Shown here: positions 1 through 15,264 of the stretch, in pieces
Position numbering within the stretch: the stretch's first letter is position 1
Layout of the letters: every line of letters begins with the position of its first letter
Assembly: GCA_949358305.1 (NCBI GenBank)
Contig: CASHSZ010000033.1
Span: 1-64,000 of the forward strand
Direction: 5' to 3'
Length of the DNA: 64,000 nucleotides
Source of the DNA: Strigamia acuminata
Taxonomy: Eukaryota; Arthropoda; Chilopoda; Geophilomorpha; Linotaeniidae
Position numbers and translations under genes: made by a program
The notes under the pieces: generated by a model
Told to the model about the DNA's origin: nothing
Database searches by the model: none
The model's input: only the letters and a program-made list of their open reading frames with translations

Positions 1-3000
1 TCTGAACATTCAGAGACATTGGACTTGTGGTGTTTGTGCTAAGTCAACTGTGATGAGATCAAAAGTCTATTCTCCCAAATCATTGCTTGGATGTTGCTAA
101 AACTTACATTGAAGGCTTCTACTAAGGTTTAAATACTATTTCTGAACGTTCAGAGACATTGGTCTTGTGGTGTTTGTGCTAAGTCAACTGTGATGAGATC
201 AAAGTCTATTCTCCCAAATCATTAGTTGGATGTTTCTAAAACTTACATTGGAGCCTTCTACTAAAGTTTAAACACTATTTCTGAACATTCAGAGACATTG
301 GTCTTGTGGTGTTTGTGCTAAGTCAACTGTGATGAGATCAAAAGTCTATTCTCCCAAATCATTGGTTGGATGTTTCTAAAACTTACATTGGAGCCTTCTA
401 CTAAGGTTTAAACACTATTTCTGAACATTCAGAGACATTGGTCTTGTGGTGTTTGTGCTAAGTCAACTGTGATGAGATCAAAAGTCTATTCAACCAAATC
501 ATCGGTTGGATGTTTCTAAAACTTACATTGGAGCCTTCTACTAAGGTTTAAACACTATTTCTGAACATTCAGAGACATTGGTCTTGTGGTGTTTGTGCTA
601 AGTCAACTGTGATGAGATCAAAAGTCTATTCAACCAAATCATCGGTTGGATGTTTCTAAAACTTACATTGGAGCCTTCTACTAAGGTTTAAACACTATTT
701 CTGAACATTCAGAGACATTGGTCTTGTGGTGTTTGTGCTAAGTCAACTGTGATGAGATCAAAAGTCTATTCTCCCAAATCATTGGTTGGATGTTTCTAAA
801 ACTTACATTGGAGCCTTCTACTAAGGTTTAAACACTATTTCTGAACATTCAGAGACATTGGTCTTGTGGTGTTTGTGCTAAGTCAACTGTGATGAGATCA
901 AAAGTCTATTCAACCAAATCATCGCTTGGATGTTGCTAAAACTTACATTGAAGGCTTCTACTAAGGTTTAAACACTATTTCTGAACATTCAGAGACATTG
1001 GTCTTGTGGTGTTTGTGCTAAGTCAACTGTGATGAGATCAAAAGTCTATTCTCCCAAATCATCGGTTGGATGTTTCTAAAACTTACATTAGAGCCTTCTA
1101 CTAAGGTTTAAACACTATTTCTGAACATTCAGAGACATTGGTCTTTTGGTGTTTGTGCTAAGTCAACTGTGATGAGATCAAAAGTCTATTCTTCCAAATC
1201 ATCGGTTGGATGTTTCTAAAACTTACATTGGAGCCTTCTACTAAGGTTTAAACACTATTTCTGAACATTTAGAGACATTGGTCTTGTGGTGTTTGTGCTA
1301 AGTCAACTGTGATGAGATCAAAAGTCTATTCTCCCAAATCATTGCTTGGATGTTGCTAAAACTTACATTGAAGGCTTCTACTAAGGTTTAAACACTATTT
1401 CTGAACATTCAGAGACATTGGTCTTGTGGTGTTTGTGCTAAGTCAACTGTGATGAGATCAAAGTCTATTCTCCCAAATCATTGGTTGGATGTTTCTAAAA
1501 CTTACATTGGAGCCTTCTACTAAGGTTTAAACACTATTTCTGAACATTCAGAGACATTGGTCTTGTGGTGTTTGTGCTAAGTCAACTGTGATGAGATCAA
1601 AAGTCGATTCTCCCAAATCATCGGTTGGATGTTTCTAAAACTTACATTGGAGCCTTCTACTAAGGTTTAAACACTATTTCTGAACATTCAGAGACATTGG
1701 TCTTGTGGTGTTTGTGCTAAGTCAACTGTGATGAGATCAAAAGTCTATTCTCCCAAATCATTGGTTGGATGTTTCTAAAACTTACATTGGAGCCTTCTAC
1801 TAAGGTTTAAACACTATTTCTGAACATTCAGAGACATTAATCTTGTGGTGTTTGTGCTAAGTCAACTGCGATGTGAAATAAGCTCAAAATTTTTTTTTCA
1901 AATTTTATTGCTTGGGTGTTGCTAAAACTTATATTGAAGGCTTCTACTAAGGTTTAAACACTATTTCTGAACATTCAGAGACATTGGTCTTGTGGTGTTT
2001 GTGCTAAGTCAACTGTGATGAGATCAAAAGTCGATTCTCCCAAATCATCGGTTGGATGTTTCTAAAACTTACATTGGAGCCTTCTACTAAGGTTTAAACA
2101 CTATTTCTGAACATTCAGAGACATTGGTCTTGTGGTGTTTGTGCTAAGTCAACTGTGATGAGATCAAAAGTCGATTCTCCCAAATCATCGGTTGGATGTT
2201 TCTAAAACTTATATTGAAGGCTTCTACTAAGGTTTAAACACTATTTCTGAACATTCAGAGACATTGGTCTTGTGGTGTTTGTGCTAAGTCAACTGTGATG
2301 AGATCAAAAGTCGATTCTCCCAAATCATCGGTTGGATGTTTCTAAAACTTACATTGGAGCCTTCTACTAAGGTTTAAACACTATTTCTGAACATTCAGAG
2401 ACATTGGTCTTGTGGTGTTTGTGCTAAGTCAACTGTGATGAGATCAAAAGTCTATTCTCCCAAATCATTGGTTGGATGTTTCTAAAACTTACATTGGAGC
2501 CTTCTACTAAGGTTTAAACACTATTTCTGAACATTCAGAGACATTAATCTTGTGGTGTTTGTGCTAAGTCAACTGCGATGTGAAATAAGCTCAAAATTTT
2601 TTTTTCAAATTTTATTGCTTGGGTGTTGCTAAAACTTATATTGAAGGCTTCTACTAAGGTTTAAACACTATTTCTGAACATTCAGAGACATTGGACTTGT
2701 GGTGTTTGTGCTAAGTCAACTGTGATGAGATCAAAAGTCTATTCTCCCAAATCATTGCTTGGATGTTGCTAAAACTTACATTGAAGGCTTCTACTAAGGT
2801 TTAAATACTATTTCTGAACGTTCAGAGACATTGGTCTTGTGGTGTTTGTGCTAAGTCAACTGTGATGAGATCAAAAGTCTATTCAACCAAATCATCGGTT
2901 GGATGTTTCTAAAACTTACATTGGAGCCTTCTACTAAGGTTTAAACACTATTTCTGAACATTCAGAGACATTGGTCTTGTGGTGTTTGTGCTAAGTCAAC

Positions 3001-3349
3001 TGTGATGAGATCAAAAGTCTATTCTCCCAAATCATCGGTTAGATGTTTCTAAAACTTATATTGGAGCCTTCTACTAAGGTTTAAACACTATTTCTGAACA
3101 TTCAGAGACATTGGTCTTGTGGTGTTTGTGCTAAGTCAACTGTGATGAGATCAAAAGTCTATTCTCCCAAATCATTGCTTGGATGTTGCTAAAACTTACA
3201 TTGAAGGCTTCTACTAAGGTTTAAACACTATTTCTGAACATTCAGAGACATTGGTCTTGTGGTGTTTGTGCTAAGTCAACTGTGATGAGATCAAAGTCTA
3301 TTCTCCCAAATCATTGGTTGGATGTTTCTAAAACTTACATTGGAGCCTT

Positions 3350-6300
3350 CTACTAAGGTTTAAACACTATTTCTGAACATTCAGAGACATTGGTCTTGTG
3401 GTGTTTGTGCTAAGTCAACTGTGATGAGATCAAAGTCTATTCTCCCAAATCATTGGTTGGATGTTTCTAAAACTTACATTGGAGCCTTCTACTAAGGTTT
3501 AAACACTATTTCTGAACATTCAGAGACATTGGTTTTGTGGTGTTTGTGCTAAGTCAACTGTGATGAGATCAAAAGTCGATTCTCCCAAATCATCGGTTGG
3601 ATGTTTCTAAAACTTACATTGGAGCCTTCTACTAAGGTTTAAACACTATTTCTGAACATTCAGAGACATTGGTCTTGTGGTGTTTGTGCTAAGTCAACTG
3701 TGATGAGATCAAAAGTCTATTCTCCCAAATCATTGGTTGGATGTTTCTAAAACTTACATTGGAGCCTTCTACTAAGGTTTAAACACTATTTCTGAACATT
3801 CAGAGACATTAATCTTGTGGTGTTTGTGCTAAGTCAACTGCGATGTGAAATAAGCTCAAAATTTTTTTTTCAAATTTTATTGCTTGGGTGTTGCTAAAAC
3901 TTATATTGAAGGCTTCTACTAAGGTTTAAACACTATTTCTGAACATTCAGAGACATTGGTCTTGTGGTGTTTGTGCTAAGTCAACTGCGATGTAAAATGA
4001 GCTCAAAATTTTTTTTTCAAAATTTAATGCTTGGGTGTTGCTAAAACTTATATTGAAGGCTTCTACTAAGGTTTAAACACTATTTCTGAACATTCAGAGA
4101 CATTGGACTTGTGGTGTTTGTGCTAAGTCAACTGTGATGAGATCAAAAGTCTATTCTCCCAAATCATTGCTTGGATGTTGCTAAAACTTACATTGAAGGC
4201 TTCTACTAAGGTTTAAATACTATTTCTGAACGTTTAGAGACATTGGTCTTGTGGTGTTTGTGCTAAGTCAACTGTGATGAGATCAAAAGTCGATTCTCCC
4301 AAATCATCGGTTGGATGTTTCTAAAACTTACATTGGAGCCTTCTACTAAGGTTTAAACACTATTTCTGAACATTCAGAGACATTGGTCTTTTGGTGTTTG
4401 TGCTAAGTCAACTGTGATGAGATCAAAAGTCTATTCTCCCAAATCATTAGTTGGATGTTTCTAAAACTTACATTGGAGCCTTCTACTAAGGTTTAAACAC
4501 TATTTCTGAACATTCAGAGACATTAATCTTGTGGTGTTTGTGCTAAGTCAACTGCGATGTGAAATAAGCTCAAAATTTTTTTTTCAAATTTTATTGCTTG
4601 GGTGTTGCTAAAACTTATATTGAAGGCTTCTACTAAGGTTCAAACACTATTTCTGAACATTCAGAGACATTGGTCTTGTGGTGTTTGTGCTAAGTCAACT
4701 GTGATGAGATCAAAAGTCTATTCTCCCAAATCATTGCTTGGATGTTGCTAAAACTTACATTGAAGGCTTCTACTAAGGTTTAAATACTATTTCTGAACGT
4801 TCAGAGACATTGGTCTTGTGGTGTTTGTGCTAAGTCAACTGTGATGAGATCAAAAGTCTATTCTCCCAAATCATCGGTTGGATGTTTCTAAAACTTACAT
4901 TGGAGCCTTCTACTAAGGTTTAAACACTATTTCTGAACATTCAGAGACATTGGACTTGTGGTGTTTGTGCTAAGTCAACTGTGATGAGATCAAAAGTCTA
5001 TTCTCCCAAATCATTGCTTGGATGTTGCTAAAACTTACATTGAAGGCTTCTACTAAGGTTTAAATACTATTTCTGAACGTTCAGAGACATTGGTCTTGTG
5101 GTGTTTGTGCTAAGTCAACTGTGATGAGATCAAAGTCTATTCTTCCAAATCATTGGTTGGATGTTTCTAAAACTTACATTGGAGCCTTCTACTAAAGTTT
5201 AAACACTATTTCTGAACATTCAGAGACATTGGTCTTGTGGTGTTTGTGCTAAGTCAACTGTGATGAGATCAAAAGTCTATTCTCCCAAATCATTGCTTGG
5301 ATGTTGCTAAAACTTACATTGAAGGCTTCTACTAAGGTTTAAACACTATTTCTGAACATTCAGAGACATTGGTCTTGTGGTGTTTGTGCTAAGTCAACTG
5401 TGATGAGATCAAAGTCTATTCTCCCAAATCATTGGTTGGATGTTTCTAAAACTTACATTGGAGCCTTCTACTAAGGTTTAAACACTATTTCTGAACATTC
5501 AGAGACATTGGTTTTGTGGTGTTTGTGCTAAGTCAACTGTGATGAGATCAAAAGTCGATTCTCCCAAATCATCGGTTGGATGTTTCTAAAACTTACATTG
5601 GAGCCTTCTACTAAGGTTTAAACACTATTTCTGAACATTCAGAGACATTGGTCTTGTGGTGTTTGTGCTAAGTCAACTGTGATGAGATCAAAAGTCTATT
5701 CTCCCAAATCATTGGTTGGATGTTTCTAAAACTTACATTGGAGCCTTCTACTAAGGTTTAAACACTATTTCTGAACATTCAGAGACATTAATCTTGTGGT
5801 GTTTGTGCTAAGTCAACTGCGATGTGAAATAAGCTCAAAATTTTTTTTTCAAATTTTATTGCTTGGGTGTTGCTAAAACTTATATTGAAGGCTTCTACTA
5901 AGGTTTAAACACTATTTCTGAACATTCAGAGACATTGGTCTTGTGGTGTTTGTGCTAAGTCAACTGCGATGTAAAATGAGCTCAAAATTTTTTTTTCAAA
6001 ATTTAATGCTTGGGTGTTGCTAAAACTTATATTGAAGGCTTCTACTAAGGTTTAAACACTATTTCTGAACATTCAGAGACATTGGACTTGTGGTGTTTGT
6101 GCTAAGTCAACTGTGATGAGATCAAAAGTCTATTCTCCCAAATCATTGCTTGGATGTTGCTAAAACTTACATTGAAGGCTTCTACTAAGGTTTAAATACT
6201 ATTTCTGAACGTTCAGAGACATTGGTCTTGTGGTGTTTGTGCTAAGTCAACTGTGATGAGATCAAAAGTCGATTCTCCCAAATCATCGGTTGGATGTTTC

Positions 6301-7272
6301 TAAAACTTACATTGGAGCCTTCTACTAAGGTTTAAACACTATTTCTGAACATTCAGAGACATTGGTCTTTTGGTGTTTGTGCTAAGTCAACTGTGATGAG
6401 ATCAAAAGTCTATTCTCCCAAATCATTAGTTGGATGTTTCTAAAACTTACATTGGAGCCTTCTACTAAGGTTTAAACACTATTTCTGAACATTCAGAGAC
6501 ATTAATCTTGTGGTGTTTGTGCTAAGTCAACTGCGATGTGAAATAAGCTCAAAATTTTTTTTTCAAATTTTATTGCTTGGGTGTTGCTAAAACTTATATT
6601 GAAGGCTTCTACTAAGGTTCAAACACTATTTCTGAACATTCAGAGACATTGGTCTTGTGGTGTTTGTGCTAAGTCAACTGTGATGAGATCAAAAGTCTAT
6701 TCTCCCAAATCATTGCTTGGATGTTGCTAAAACTTACATTGAAGGCTTCTACTAAGGTTTAAATACTATTTCTGAACGTTCAGAGACATTGGTCTTGTGG
6801 TGTTTGTGCTAAGTCAACTGTGATGAGATCAAAAGTCTATTCTCCCAAATCATCGGTTGGATGTTTCTAAAACTTACATTGGAGCCTTCTACTAAGGTTT
6901 AAACACTATTTCTGAACATTCAGAGACATTGGACTTGTGGTGTTTGTGCTAAGTCAACTGTGATGAGATCAAAAGTCTATTCTCCCAAATCATTGCTTGG
7001 ATGTTGCTAAAACTTACATTGAAGGCTTCTACTAAGGTTTAAATACTATTTCTGAACGTTCAGAGACATTGGTCTTGTGGTGTTTGTGCTAAGTCAACTG
7101 TGATGAGATCAAAGTCTATTCTCCCAAATCATTGGTTGGATGTTTCTAAAACTTACATTGGAGCCTTCTACTAAAGTTTAAACACTATTTCTGAACATTC
7201 AGAGACATTGGTCTTGTGGTGTTTGTGCTAAGTCAACTGTGATGAGATCAAAAGTCTATTCTCCCAAATCAT
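3350..7272 (+). repeat. 1979-bp tandem higher-order duplication
   Basis: Sequence from about 3350 to 5293 is repeated with a constant offset of 1979 bp up to about 7272. Diagnostic variants keep the spacing: GGTTTTGTGG at 3531 and 5510, and the rare TGTAAAATGA at 3991 and 5970. Only scattered single differences were seen, such as CGTTTAG versus CGTTCAG near 4230 and 6209. The unit is 14 monomers, three of 147 bp. Confidence 0.88.
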
Positions 7273-8269
7273 TGGTTGGATGTTTCTAAAACTTACATTG
7301 GAGCCTTCTACTAAGGTTTAAACACTATTTCTGAACATTCAGAGACATTGGTCTTGTGGTGTTTGTGCTAAGTCAACTGTGATGAGATCAAAAGTCTATT
7401 CAACCAAATCATCGGTTGGATGTTTCTAAAACTTACATTGGAGCCTTCTACTAAGGTTTAAACACTATTTCTGAACATTCAGAGACATTGGTCTTGTGGT
7501 GTTTGTGCTAAGTCAACTGTGATGAGATCAAAAGTCTATTCAACCAAATCATCGGTTGGATGTTTCTAAAACTTACATTGGAGCCTTCTACTAAGGTTTA
7601 AACACTATTTCTGAACATTCAGAGACATTGGTCTTGTGGTGTTTGTGCTAAGTCAACTGTGATGAGATCAAAAGTCTATTCTCCCAAATCATCGGTTGGA
7701 TGTTTCTAAAACTTACATTGGAGCCTTCTACTAAGGTTTAAACACTATTTCTGAACATTCAGAGACATTGGTCTTGTGGTGTTTGTGCTAAGTCAACTGT
7801 GATGAGATCAAAAGTCTATTCTCCCAAATCATTGGTTGGATGTTTCTAAAACTTACATTGGAGCCTTCTACTAAGGTTTAAACACTATTTCTGAACATTC
7901 AGAGACATTGGTCTTGTGGTGTTTGTGCTAAGTCAACTGTGATGAGATCAAAAGTCTATTCTCCCAAATCATTGCTTGGATGTTGCTAAAACTTACATTG
8001 AAGGCTTCTACTAAGGTTTAAACACTATTTCTGAACATTCAGAGACATTGGTCTTGTGGTGTTTGTGCTAAGTCAACTGTGATGAGATCAAAGTCTATTC
8101 TCCCAAATCATTGGTTGGATGTTTCTAAAACTTACATTGGAGCCTTCTACTAAGGTTTAAACACTATTTCTGAACATTCAGAGACATTGGTCTTGTGGTG
8201 TTTGTGCTAAGTCAACTGTGATGAGATCAAAAGTCTATTCTCCCAAATCATTGGTTGGATGTTTCTAAA

Positions 8270-9787
8270 ACTTACATTGGAGCCTTCTACTAAGGTTTAA
8301 ACACTATTTCTGAACATTCAGAGACATTGGTCTTGTGGTGTTTGTGCTAAGTCAACTGTGATGAGATCAAAAGTCTATTCTCCCAAATCATTGGTTGGAT
8401 GTTTCTAAAACTTACATTGGAGCCTTCTACTAAGGTTTAAACACTATTTCTGAACATTCAGAGACATTGGTCTTGTGGTGTTTGTGCTAAGTCAACTGTG
8501 ATGAGATCAAAAGTCTATTCAACCAAATCATCGGTTGGATGTTTCTAAAACTTACATTGGAGCCTTCTACTAAGGTTTAAACACTATTTCTGAACATTCA
8601 GAGACATTGGTCTTGTGGTGTTTGTGCTAAGTCAACTGTGATGAGATCAAAAGTCTATTCTCCCAAATCATCGGTTGGATGTTTCTAAAACTTACATTGG
8701 AGCTTTCTACTAAGGTTTAAACACTATTTCTGAACATTCAGAGACATTGGACTTGTGGTGTTTGTGCTAAGTCAACTGTGATGAGATCAAAAGTCTATTC
8801 TCCCAAATCATTGCTTGGATGTTGCTAAAACTTACATTGAAGGCTTCTACTAAGGTTTAAATACTATTTCTGAACGTTCAGAGACATTGGTCTTGTGGTG
8901 TTTGTGCTAAGTCAACTCTGATGAGATCAAAAGTCTATTCAACCAAATCATCGGTTGGATGTTTCTAAAACTTACATTGGAGCCTTCTACTAAGGTTTAA
9001 ACACTATTTCTGAACATTCAGAGACATTGGTCTTGTGGTGTTTGTGCTAAGTCAACTGTGATGAGATCAAAAGTCTATTCTCCCAAATCATTGGTTGGAT
9101 GTTTCTAAAACTTACATTGGAGCCTTCTACTAAGGTTTAAACACTATTTCTGAACATTCAGAGACATTGGTCTTGTGGTGTTTGTGCTAAGTCAACTGTG
9201 ATGAGATCAAAAGTCTATTCAACCAAATCATCGGTTGGATGTTTCTAAAACTTACATTGGAGCCTTCTACTAAGGTTTAAACACTATTTCTGAACATTCA
9301 GAGACATTGGTCTTGTGGTGTTTGTGCTAAGTCAACTGTGATGAGATCAAAAGTCTATTCTCCCAAATCATCGGTTGGATGTTTCTAAAACTTACATTGG
9401 AGCTTTCTACTAAGGTTTAAACACTATTTCTGAACATTCAGAGACATTGGACTTGTGGTGTTTGTGCTAAGTCAACTGTGATGAGATCAAAAGTCTATTC
9501 TCCCAAATCATTGCTTGGATGTTGCTAAAACTTACATTGAAGGCTTCTACTAAGGTTTAAATACTATTTCTGAACGTTCAGAGACATTGGTCTTGTGGTG
9601 TTTGTGCTAAGTCAACTCTGATGAGATCAAAAGTCTATTCAACCAAATCATCGGTTGGATGTTTCTAAAACTTACATTGGAGCCTTCTACTAAGGTTTAA
9701 ACACTATTTCTGAACATTCAGAGACATTGGTCTTGTGGTGTTTGTGCTAAGTCAACTGTGATGAGATCAAAAGTCTATTCTCCCAAA
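8270..9787 (+). repeat. 700-bp tandem higher-order duplication
   Basis: A five-monomer block is present twice with offset 700. The private variants AGCTTTCTAC (8701 and 9401) and CAACTCTGATGAG (CTCTG at 8916 and 9616) keep that spacing. Homology at this offset stops where the first copy has ATTGG and the second ATCGG, near 9787. Confidence 0.85.
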
Positions 9788-10419
9788 ACATCGGTTGGAT
9801 GTTTCTAAAACTTACATTGGAGCCTTCTACTAAGGTTTAAACACTATTTCTGAACATTCAGAGACATTGGTCTTTTGGTGTTTGTGCTAAGTCAACTGTG
9901 ATGAGATCAAAAGTCTATTCTCCCAAATCATCGGTTGGATGTTTCTAAAACTTACATTGGAGCCTTCTACTAAGGTTTAAACACTATTTCTGAACATTCA
10001 GAGACATTGGTCTTTTGGTGTTTGTGCTAAGTCAACTGTGATGAGATCAAAAGTCTATTCTCCCAAATCATCGGTTGGATGTTTCTAAAACTTACATTGG
10101 AGCCTTCTACTAAGGTTTAAACACTATTTCTGAACATTCAGAGACATTGGTCTTGTGGTGTTTGTGCTAAGTCAACTGTGATGAGATCAAAAGTCTATTC
10201 TCCCAAATCATTGCTTGGATGTTGCTAAAACTTACATTGAAGGCTTCTACTAAGGTTTAAACACTATTTCTGAACATTCAGAGACATTGGTCTTGTGGTG
10301 TTTGTGCTAAGTCAACTGTGATGAGATCAAAGTCTATTCTCCCAAATCATTGGTTGGATGTTTCTAAAACTTACATTGGAGCCTTCTACTAAGGTTTAAA
10401 CACTATTTCTGAACATTCA

Positions 10420-13400
10420 GAGACATTGGTCTTGTGGTGTTTGTGCTAAGTCAACTGTGATGAGATCAAAAGTCTATTCTCCCAAATCATCGGTTGGATG
10501 TTTCTAAAACTTACATTGGAGCCTTCTACTAAGGTTTAAACACTATTTCTGAACATTCAGAGACATTGGTCTTTTGGTGTTTGTGCTAAGTCAACTGTGA
10601 TGAGATCAAAAGTCTATTCTCCCAAATCATCGGTTGGATGTTTCTAAAACTTACATTGGAGCCTTCTACTAAGGTTTAAACACTATTTCTGAACATTCAG
10701 AGACATTGGTCTTTTGGTGTTTGTGCTAAGTCAACTGTGATGAGATCAAAAGTCTATTCTCCCAAATCATCGGTTGGATGTTTCTAAAACTTACATTGGA
10801 GCCTTCTACTAAGGTTTAAACACTATTTCTGAACATTCAGAGACATTGGTCTTGTGGTGTTTGTGCTAAGTCAACTGTGATGAGATCAAAAGTCTATTCT
10901 CCCAAATCATTGGTTGGATGTTTCTAAAACTTACATTGGAGCCTTCTACTAAGGTTTAAACACTATTTCTGAACATTCAGAGACATTGGTCTTTTGGTGT
11001 TTGTGCTAAGTCAACTGTGATGAGATCAAAAGTCTATTCTCCCAAATCATCAGTTGGATGTTGCTAAAACTTACATTGAAGGCTTCTACTAAGGTTTAAA
11101 CACTATTTCTGAACATTCAGAGACATTGGTCTTGTGGTGTTTGTGCTAAGTCAACTGTGATGAGATCAAAGTCTATTCTCCCAAATCATTGGTTGGATGT
11201 TTCTAAAACTTACATTGGAGCCTTCTACTAAGGTTTAAACACTATTTCTGAACATTCAGAGACATTGGTCTTGTGGTGTTTGTGCTAAGTCAACTGTGAT
11301 TAGATCAAAAGTCTATTCTCCCAAATCATTGGTTGGATGTTTCTAAAACTTACATTGGAGCCTTCTACTAAGGTTTAAACACTATTTCTGAACATTCAGA
11401 GACATTGGTCTTGTGGTGTTTGTGCTAAGTCAACTGTGATGAGATCAAAAGTCTATTCAACCAAATCATCGGTTGGATGTTTCTAAAACTTACATTGGAG
11501 CCTTCTACTAAGGTTTAAACACTATTTCTGAACATTCAGAGACATTGGTCTTGTGGTGTTTGTGCTAAGTCAACTGTGATGAGATCAAAAGTCTATTCTC
11601 CCAAATCATCGGTTGGATGTTTCTAAAACTTACATTGGAGCCTTCTACTAAGGTTTAAACACTATTTCTGAACATTCAGAGACATTGGACTTGTGGTGTT
11701 TGTGCTAAGTCAACTGTGATGAGATCAAAAGTCTATTCTCCCAAATCATTGCTTGGATGTTGCTAAAACTTACATTGAAGGCTTCTACTAAGGTTTAAAT
11801 ACTATTTCTGAACGTTCAGAGACATTGGTCTTGTGGTGTTTGTGCTAAGTCAACTGTGATGAGATCAAAAGTCTATTCAACCAAATCATCGCTTGGATGT
11901 TGCTAAAACTTACATTGAAGGCTTCTACTAAGGTTTAAACACTATTTCTGAACATTCAGAGACATTGGTCTTGTGGTGTTTGTGCTAAGTCAACTGTGAT
12001 GAGATCAAAAGTCGATTCTCCCAAATCATCGGTTGGATGTTTCTAAAACTTACATTGGAGCCTTCTACTAAGGTTTAAACACTATTTCTGAACATTCAGA
12101 GACATTGGTCTTGTGGTGTTTGTGCTAAGTCAACTGTGATGAGATCAAAAGTCGATTCTCCCAAATCATCGGTTGGATGTTTCTAAAACTTACATTGGAG
12201 CCTTCTACTAAGGTTTAAACACTATTTCTGAACATTCAGAGACATTGGTCTTGTGGTGTTTGTGCTAAGTCAACTGTGATGAGATCAAAAGTCTATTCTC
12301 CCAAATCATTGGTTGGATGTTTCTAAAACTTACATTGGAGCCTTCTACTAAGGTTTAAACACTATTTCTGAACATTCAGAGACATTAATCTTGTGGTGTT
12401 TGTGCTAAGTCAACTGCGATGTGAAATAAGCTCAAAATTTTTTTTTCAAATTTTATTGCTTGGGTGTTGCTAAAACTTATATTGAAGGCTTCTACTAAGG
12501 TTTAAACACTATTTCTGAACATTCAGAGACATTGGTCTTGTGGTGTTTGTGCTAAGTCAACTGCGATGTGAAATGAGCTCAAAATTTTTTTTTCAAAATT
12601 TAATGCTTGGGTGTTGCTAAAACTTATATTGAAGGCTTCTACTAAGGTTTAAACACTATTTCTGAACATTCAGAGACATTGGACTTGTGGTGTTTGTGCT
12701 AAGTCAACTGTGATGAGATCAAAAGTCTATTCTCCCAAATCATTGCTTGGATGTTGCTAAAACTTACATTGAAGGCTTCTACTAAGGTTTAAATACTATT
12801 TCTGAACGTTCAGAGACATTGGTCTTGTGGTGTTTGTGCTAAGTCAACTGTGATGAGATCAAAAGTCTATTCTCCCAAATCATCGGTTGGATGTTTCTAA
12901 AACTTACATTGGAGCCTTCTACTAAGGTTTAAACACTATTTCTGAACATTCAGAGACATTGGTCTTTTGGTGTTTGTGCTAAGTCAACTGTGATGAGATC
13001 AAAAGTCTATTCTCCCAAATCATCGGTTGGATGTTTCTAAAACTTACATTGGAGCCTTCTACTAAGGTTTAAACACTATTTCTGAACATTCAGAGACATT
13101 GGTCTTTTGGTGTTTGTGCTAAGTCAACTGTGATGAGATCAAAAGTCTATTCTCCCAAATCATCGGTTGGATGTTTCTAAAACTTACATTGGAGCCTTCT
13201 ACTAAGGTTTAAACACTATTTCTGAACATTCAGAGACATTGGTCTTGTGGTGTTTGTGCTAAGTCAACTGTGATGAGATCAAAAGTCTATTCTCCCAAAT
13301 CATTGGTTGGATGTTTCTAAAACTTACATTGGAGCCTTCTACTAAGGTTTAAACACTATTTCTGAACATTCAGAGACATTGGTCTTTTGGTGTTTGTGCT

Positions 13401-15264
13401 AAGTCAACTGTGATGAGATCAAAAGTCTATTCTCCCAAATCATCGGTTGGATGTTGCTAAAACTTACATTGAAGGCTTCTACTAAGGTTTAAACACTATT
13501 TCTGAACATTCAGAGACATTGGTCTTGTGGTGTTTGTGCTAAGTCAACTGTGATGAGATCAAAGTCTATTCTCCCAAATCATTGGTTGGATGTTTCTAAA
13601 ACTTACATTGGAGCCTTCTACTAAGGTTTAAACACTATTTCTGAACATTCAGAGACATTGGTCTTGTGGTGTTTGTGCTAAGTCAACTGTGATTAGATCA
13701 AAAGTCTATTCTCCCAAATCATTGGTTGGATGTTTCTAAAACTTACATTGGAGCCTTCTACTAAGGTTTAAACACTATTTCTGAACATTCAGAGACATTG
13801 GTCTTGTGGTGTTTGTGCTAAGTCAACTGTGATGAGATCAAAAGTCTATTCAACCAAATCATCGGTTGGATGTTTCTAAAACTTACATTGGAGCCTTCTA
13901 CTAAGGTTTAAACACTATTTCTGAACATTCAGAGACATTGGTCTTGTGGTGTTTGTGCTAAGTCAACTGTGATGAGATCAAAAGTCTATTCTCCCAAATC
14001 ATCGGTTGGATGTTTCTAAAACTTACATTGGAGCCTTCTACTAAGGTTTAAACACTATTTCTGAACATTCAGAGACATTGGACTTGTGGTGTTTGTGCTA
14101 AGTCAACTGTGATGAGATCAAAAGTCTATTCTCCCAAATCATTGCTTGGATGTTGCTAAAACTTACATTGAAGGCTTCTACTAAGGTTTAAATACTATTT
14201 CTGAACGTTCAGAGACATTGGTCTTGTGGTGTTTGTGCTAAGTCAACTGTGATGAGATCAAAAGTCTATTCAACCAAATCATCGCTTGGATGTTGCTAAA
14301 ACTTACATTGAAGGCTTCTACTAAGGTTTAAACACTATTTCTGAACATTCAGAGACATTGGTCTTGTGGTGTTTGTGCTAAGTCAACTGTGATGAGATCA
14401 AAAGTCGATTCTCCCAAATCATCGGTTGGATGTTTCTAAAACTTACATTGGAGCCTTCTACTAAGGTTTAAACACTATTTCTGAACATTCAGAGACATTG
14501 GTCTTGTGGTGTTTGTGCTAAGTCAACTGTGATGAGATCAAAAGTCGATTCTCCCAAATCATCGGTTGGATGTTTCTAAAACTTACATTGGAGCCTTCTA
14601 CTAAGGTTTAAACACTATTTCTGAACATTCAGAGACATTGGTCTTGTGGTGTTTGTGCTAAGTCAACTGTGATGAGATCAAAAGTCTATTCTCCCAAATC
14701 ATTGGTTGGATGTTTCTAAAACTTACATTGGAGCCTTCTACTAAGGTTTAAACACTATTTCTGAACATTCAGAGACATTAATCTTGTGGTGTTTGTGCTA
14801 AGTCAACTGCGATGTGAAATAAGCTCAAAATTTTTTTTTCAAATTTTATTGCTTGGGTGTTGCTAAAACTTATATTGAAGGCTTCTACTAAGGTTTAAAC
14901 ACTATTTCTGAACATTCAGAGACATTGGTCTTGTGGTGTTTGTGCTAAGTCAACTGCGATGTGAAATGAGCTCAAAATTTTTTTTTCAAAATTTAATGCT
15001 TGGGTGTTGCTAAAACTTATATTGAAGGCTTCTACTAAGGTTTAAACACTATTTCTGAACATTCAGAGACATTGGACTTGTGGTGTTTGTGCTAAGTCAA
15101 CTGTGATGAGATCAAAAGTCTATTCTCCCAAATCATTGCTTGGATGTTGCTAAAACTTACATTGAAGGCTTCTACTAAGGTTTAAATACTATTTCTGAAC
15201 GTTCAGAGACATTGGTCTTGTGGTGTTTGTGCTAAGTCAACTGTGATGAGATCAAAAGTCTATT
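10420..15264 (+). repeat. 2393-bp tandem higher-order duplication
   Basis: Copy one is about 10420-12812 and copy two about 12813-15205, with matching on to about 15264. The private GATTAG variant (11298 and 13691) and the AT-rich monomer pairs (12368/12515 and 14761/14908) keep the 2393-bp offset. Seventeen monomers make one unit, two of them 147 bp. Confidence 0.87.
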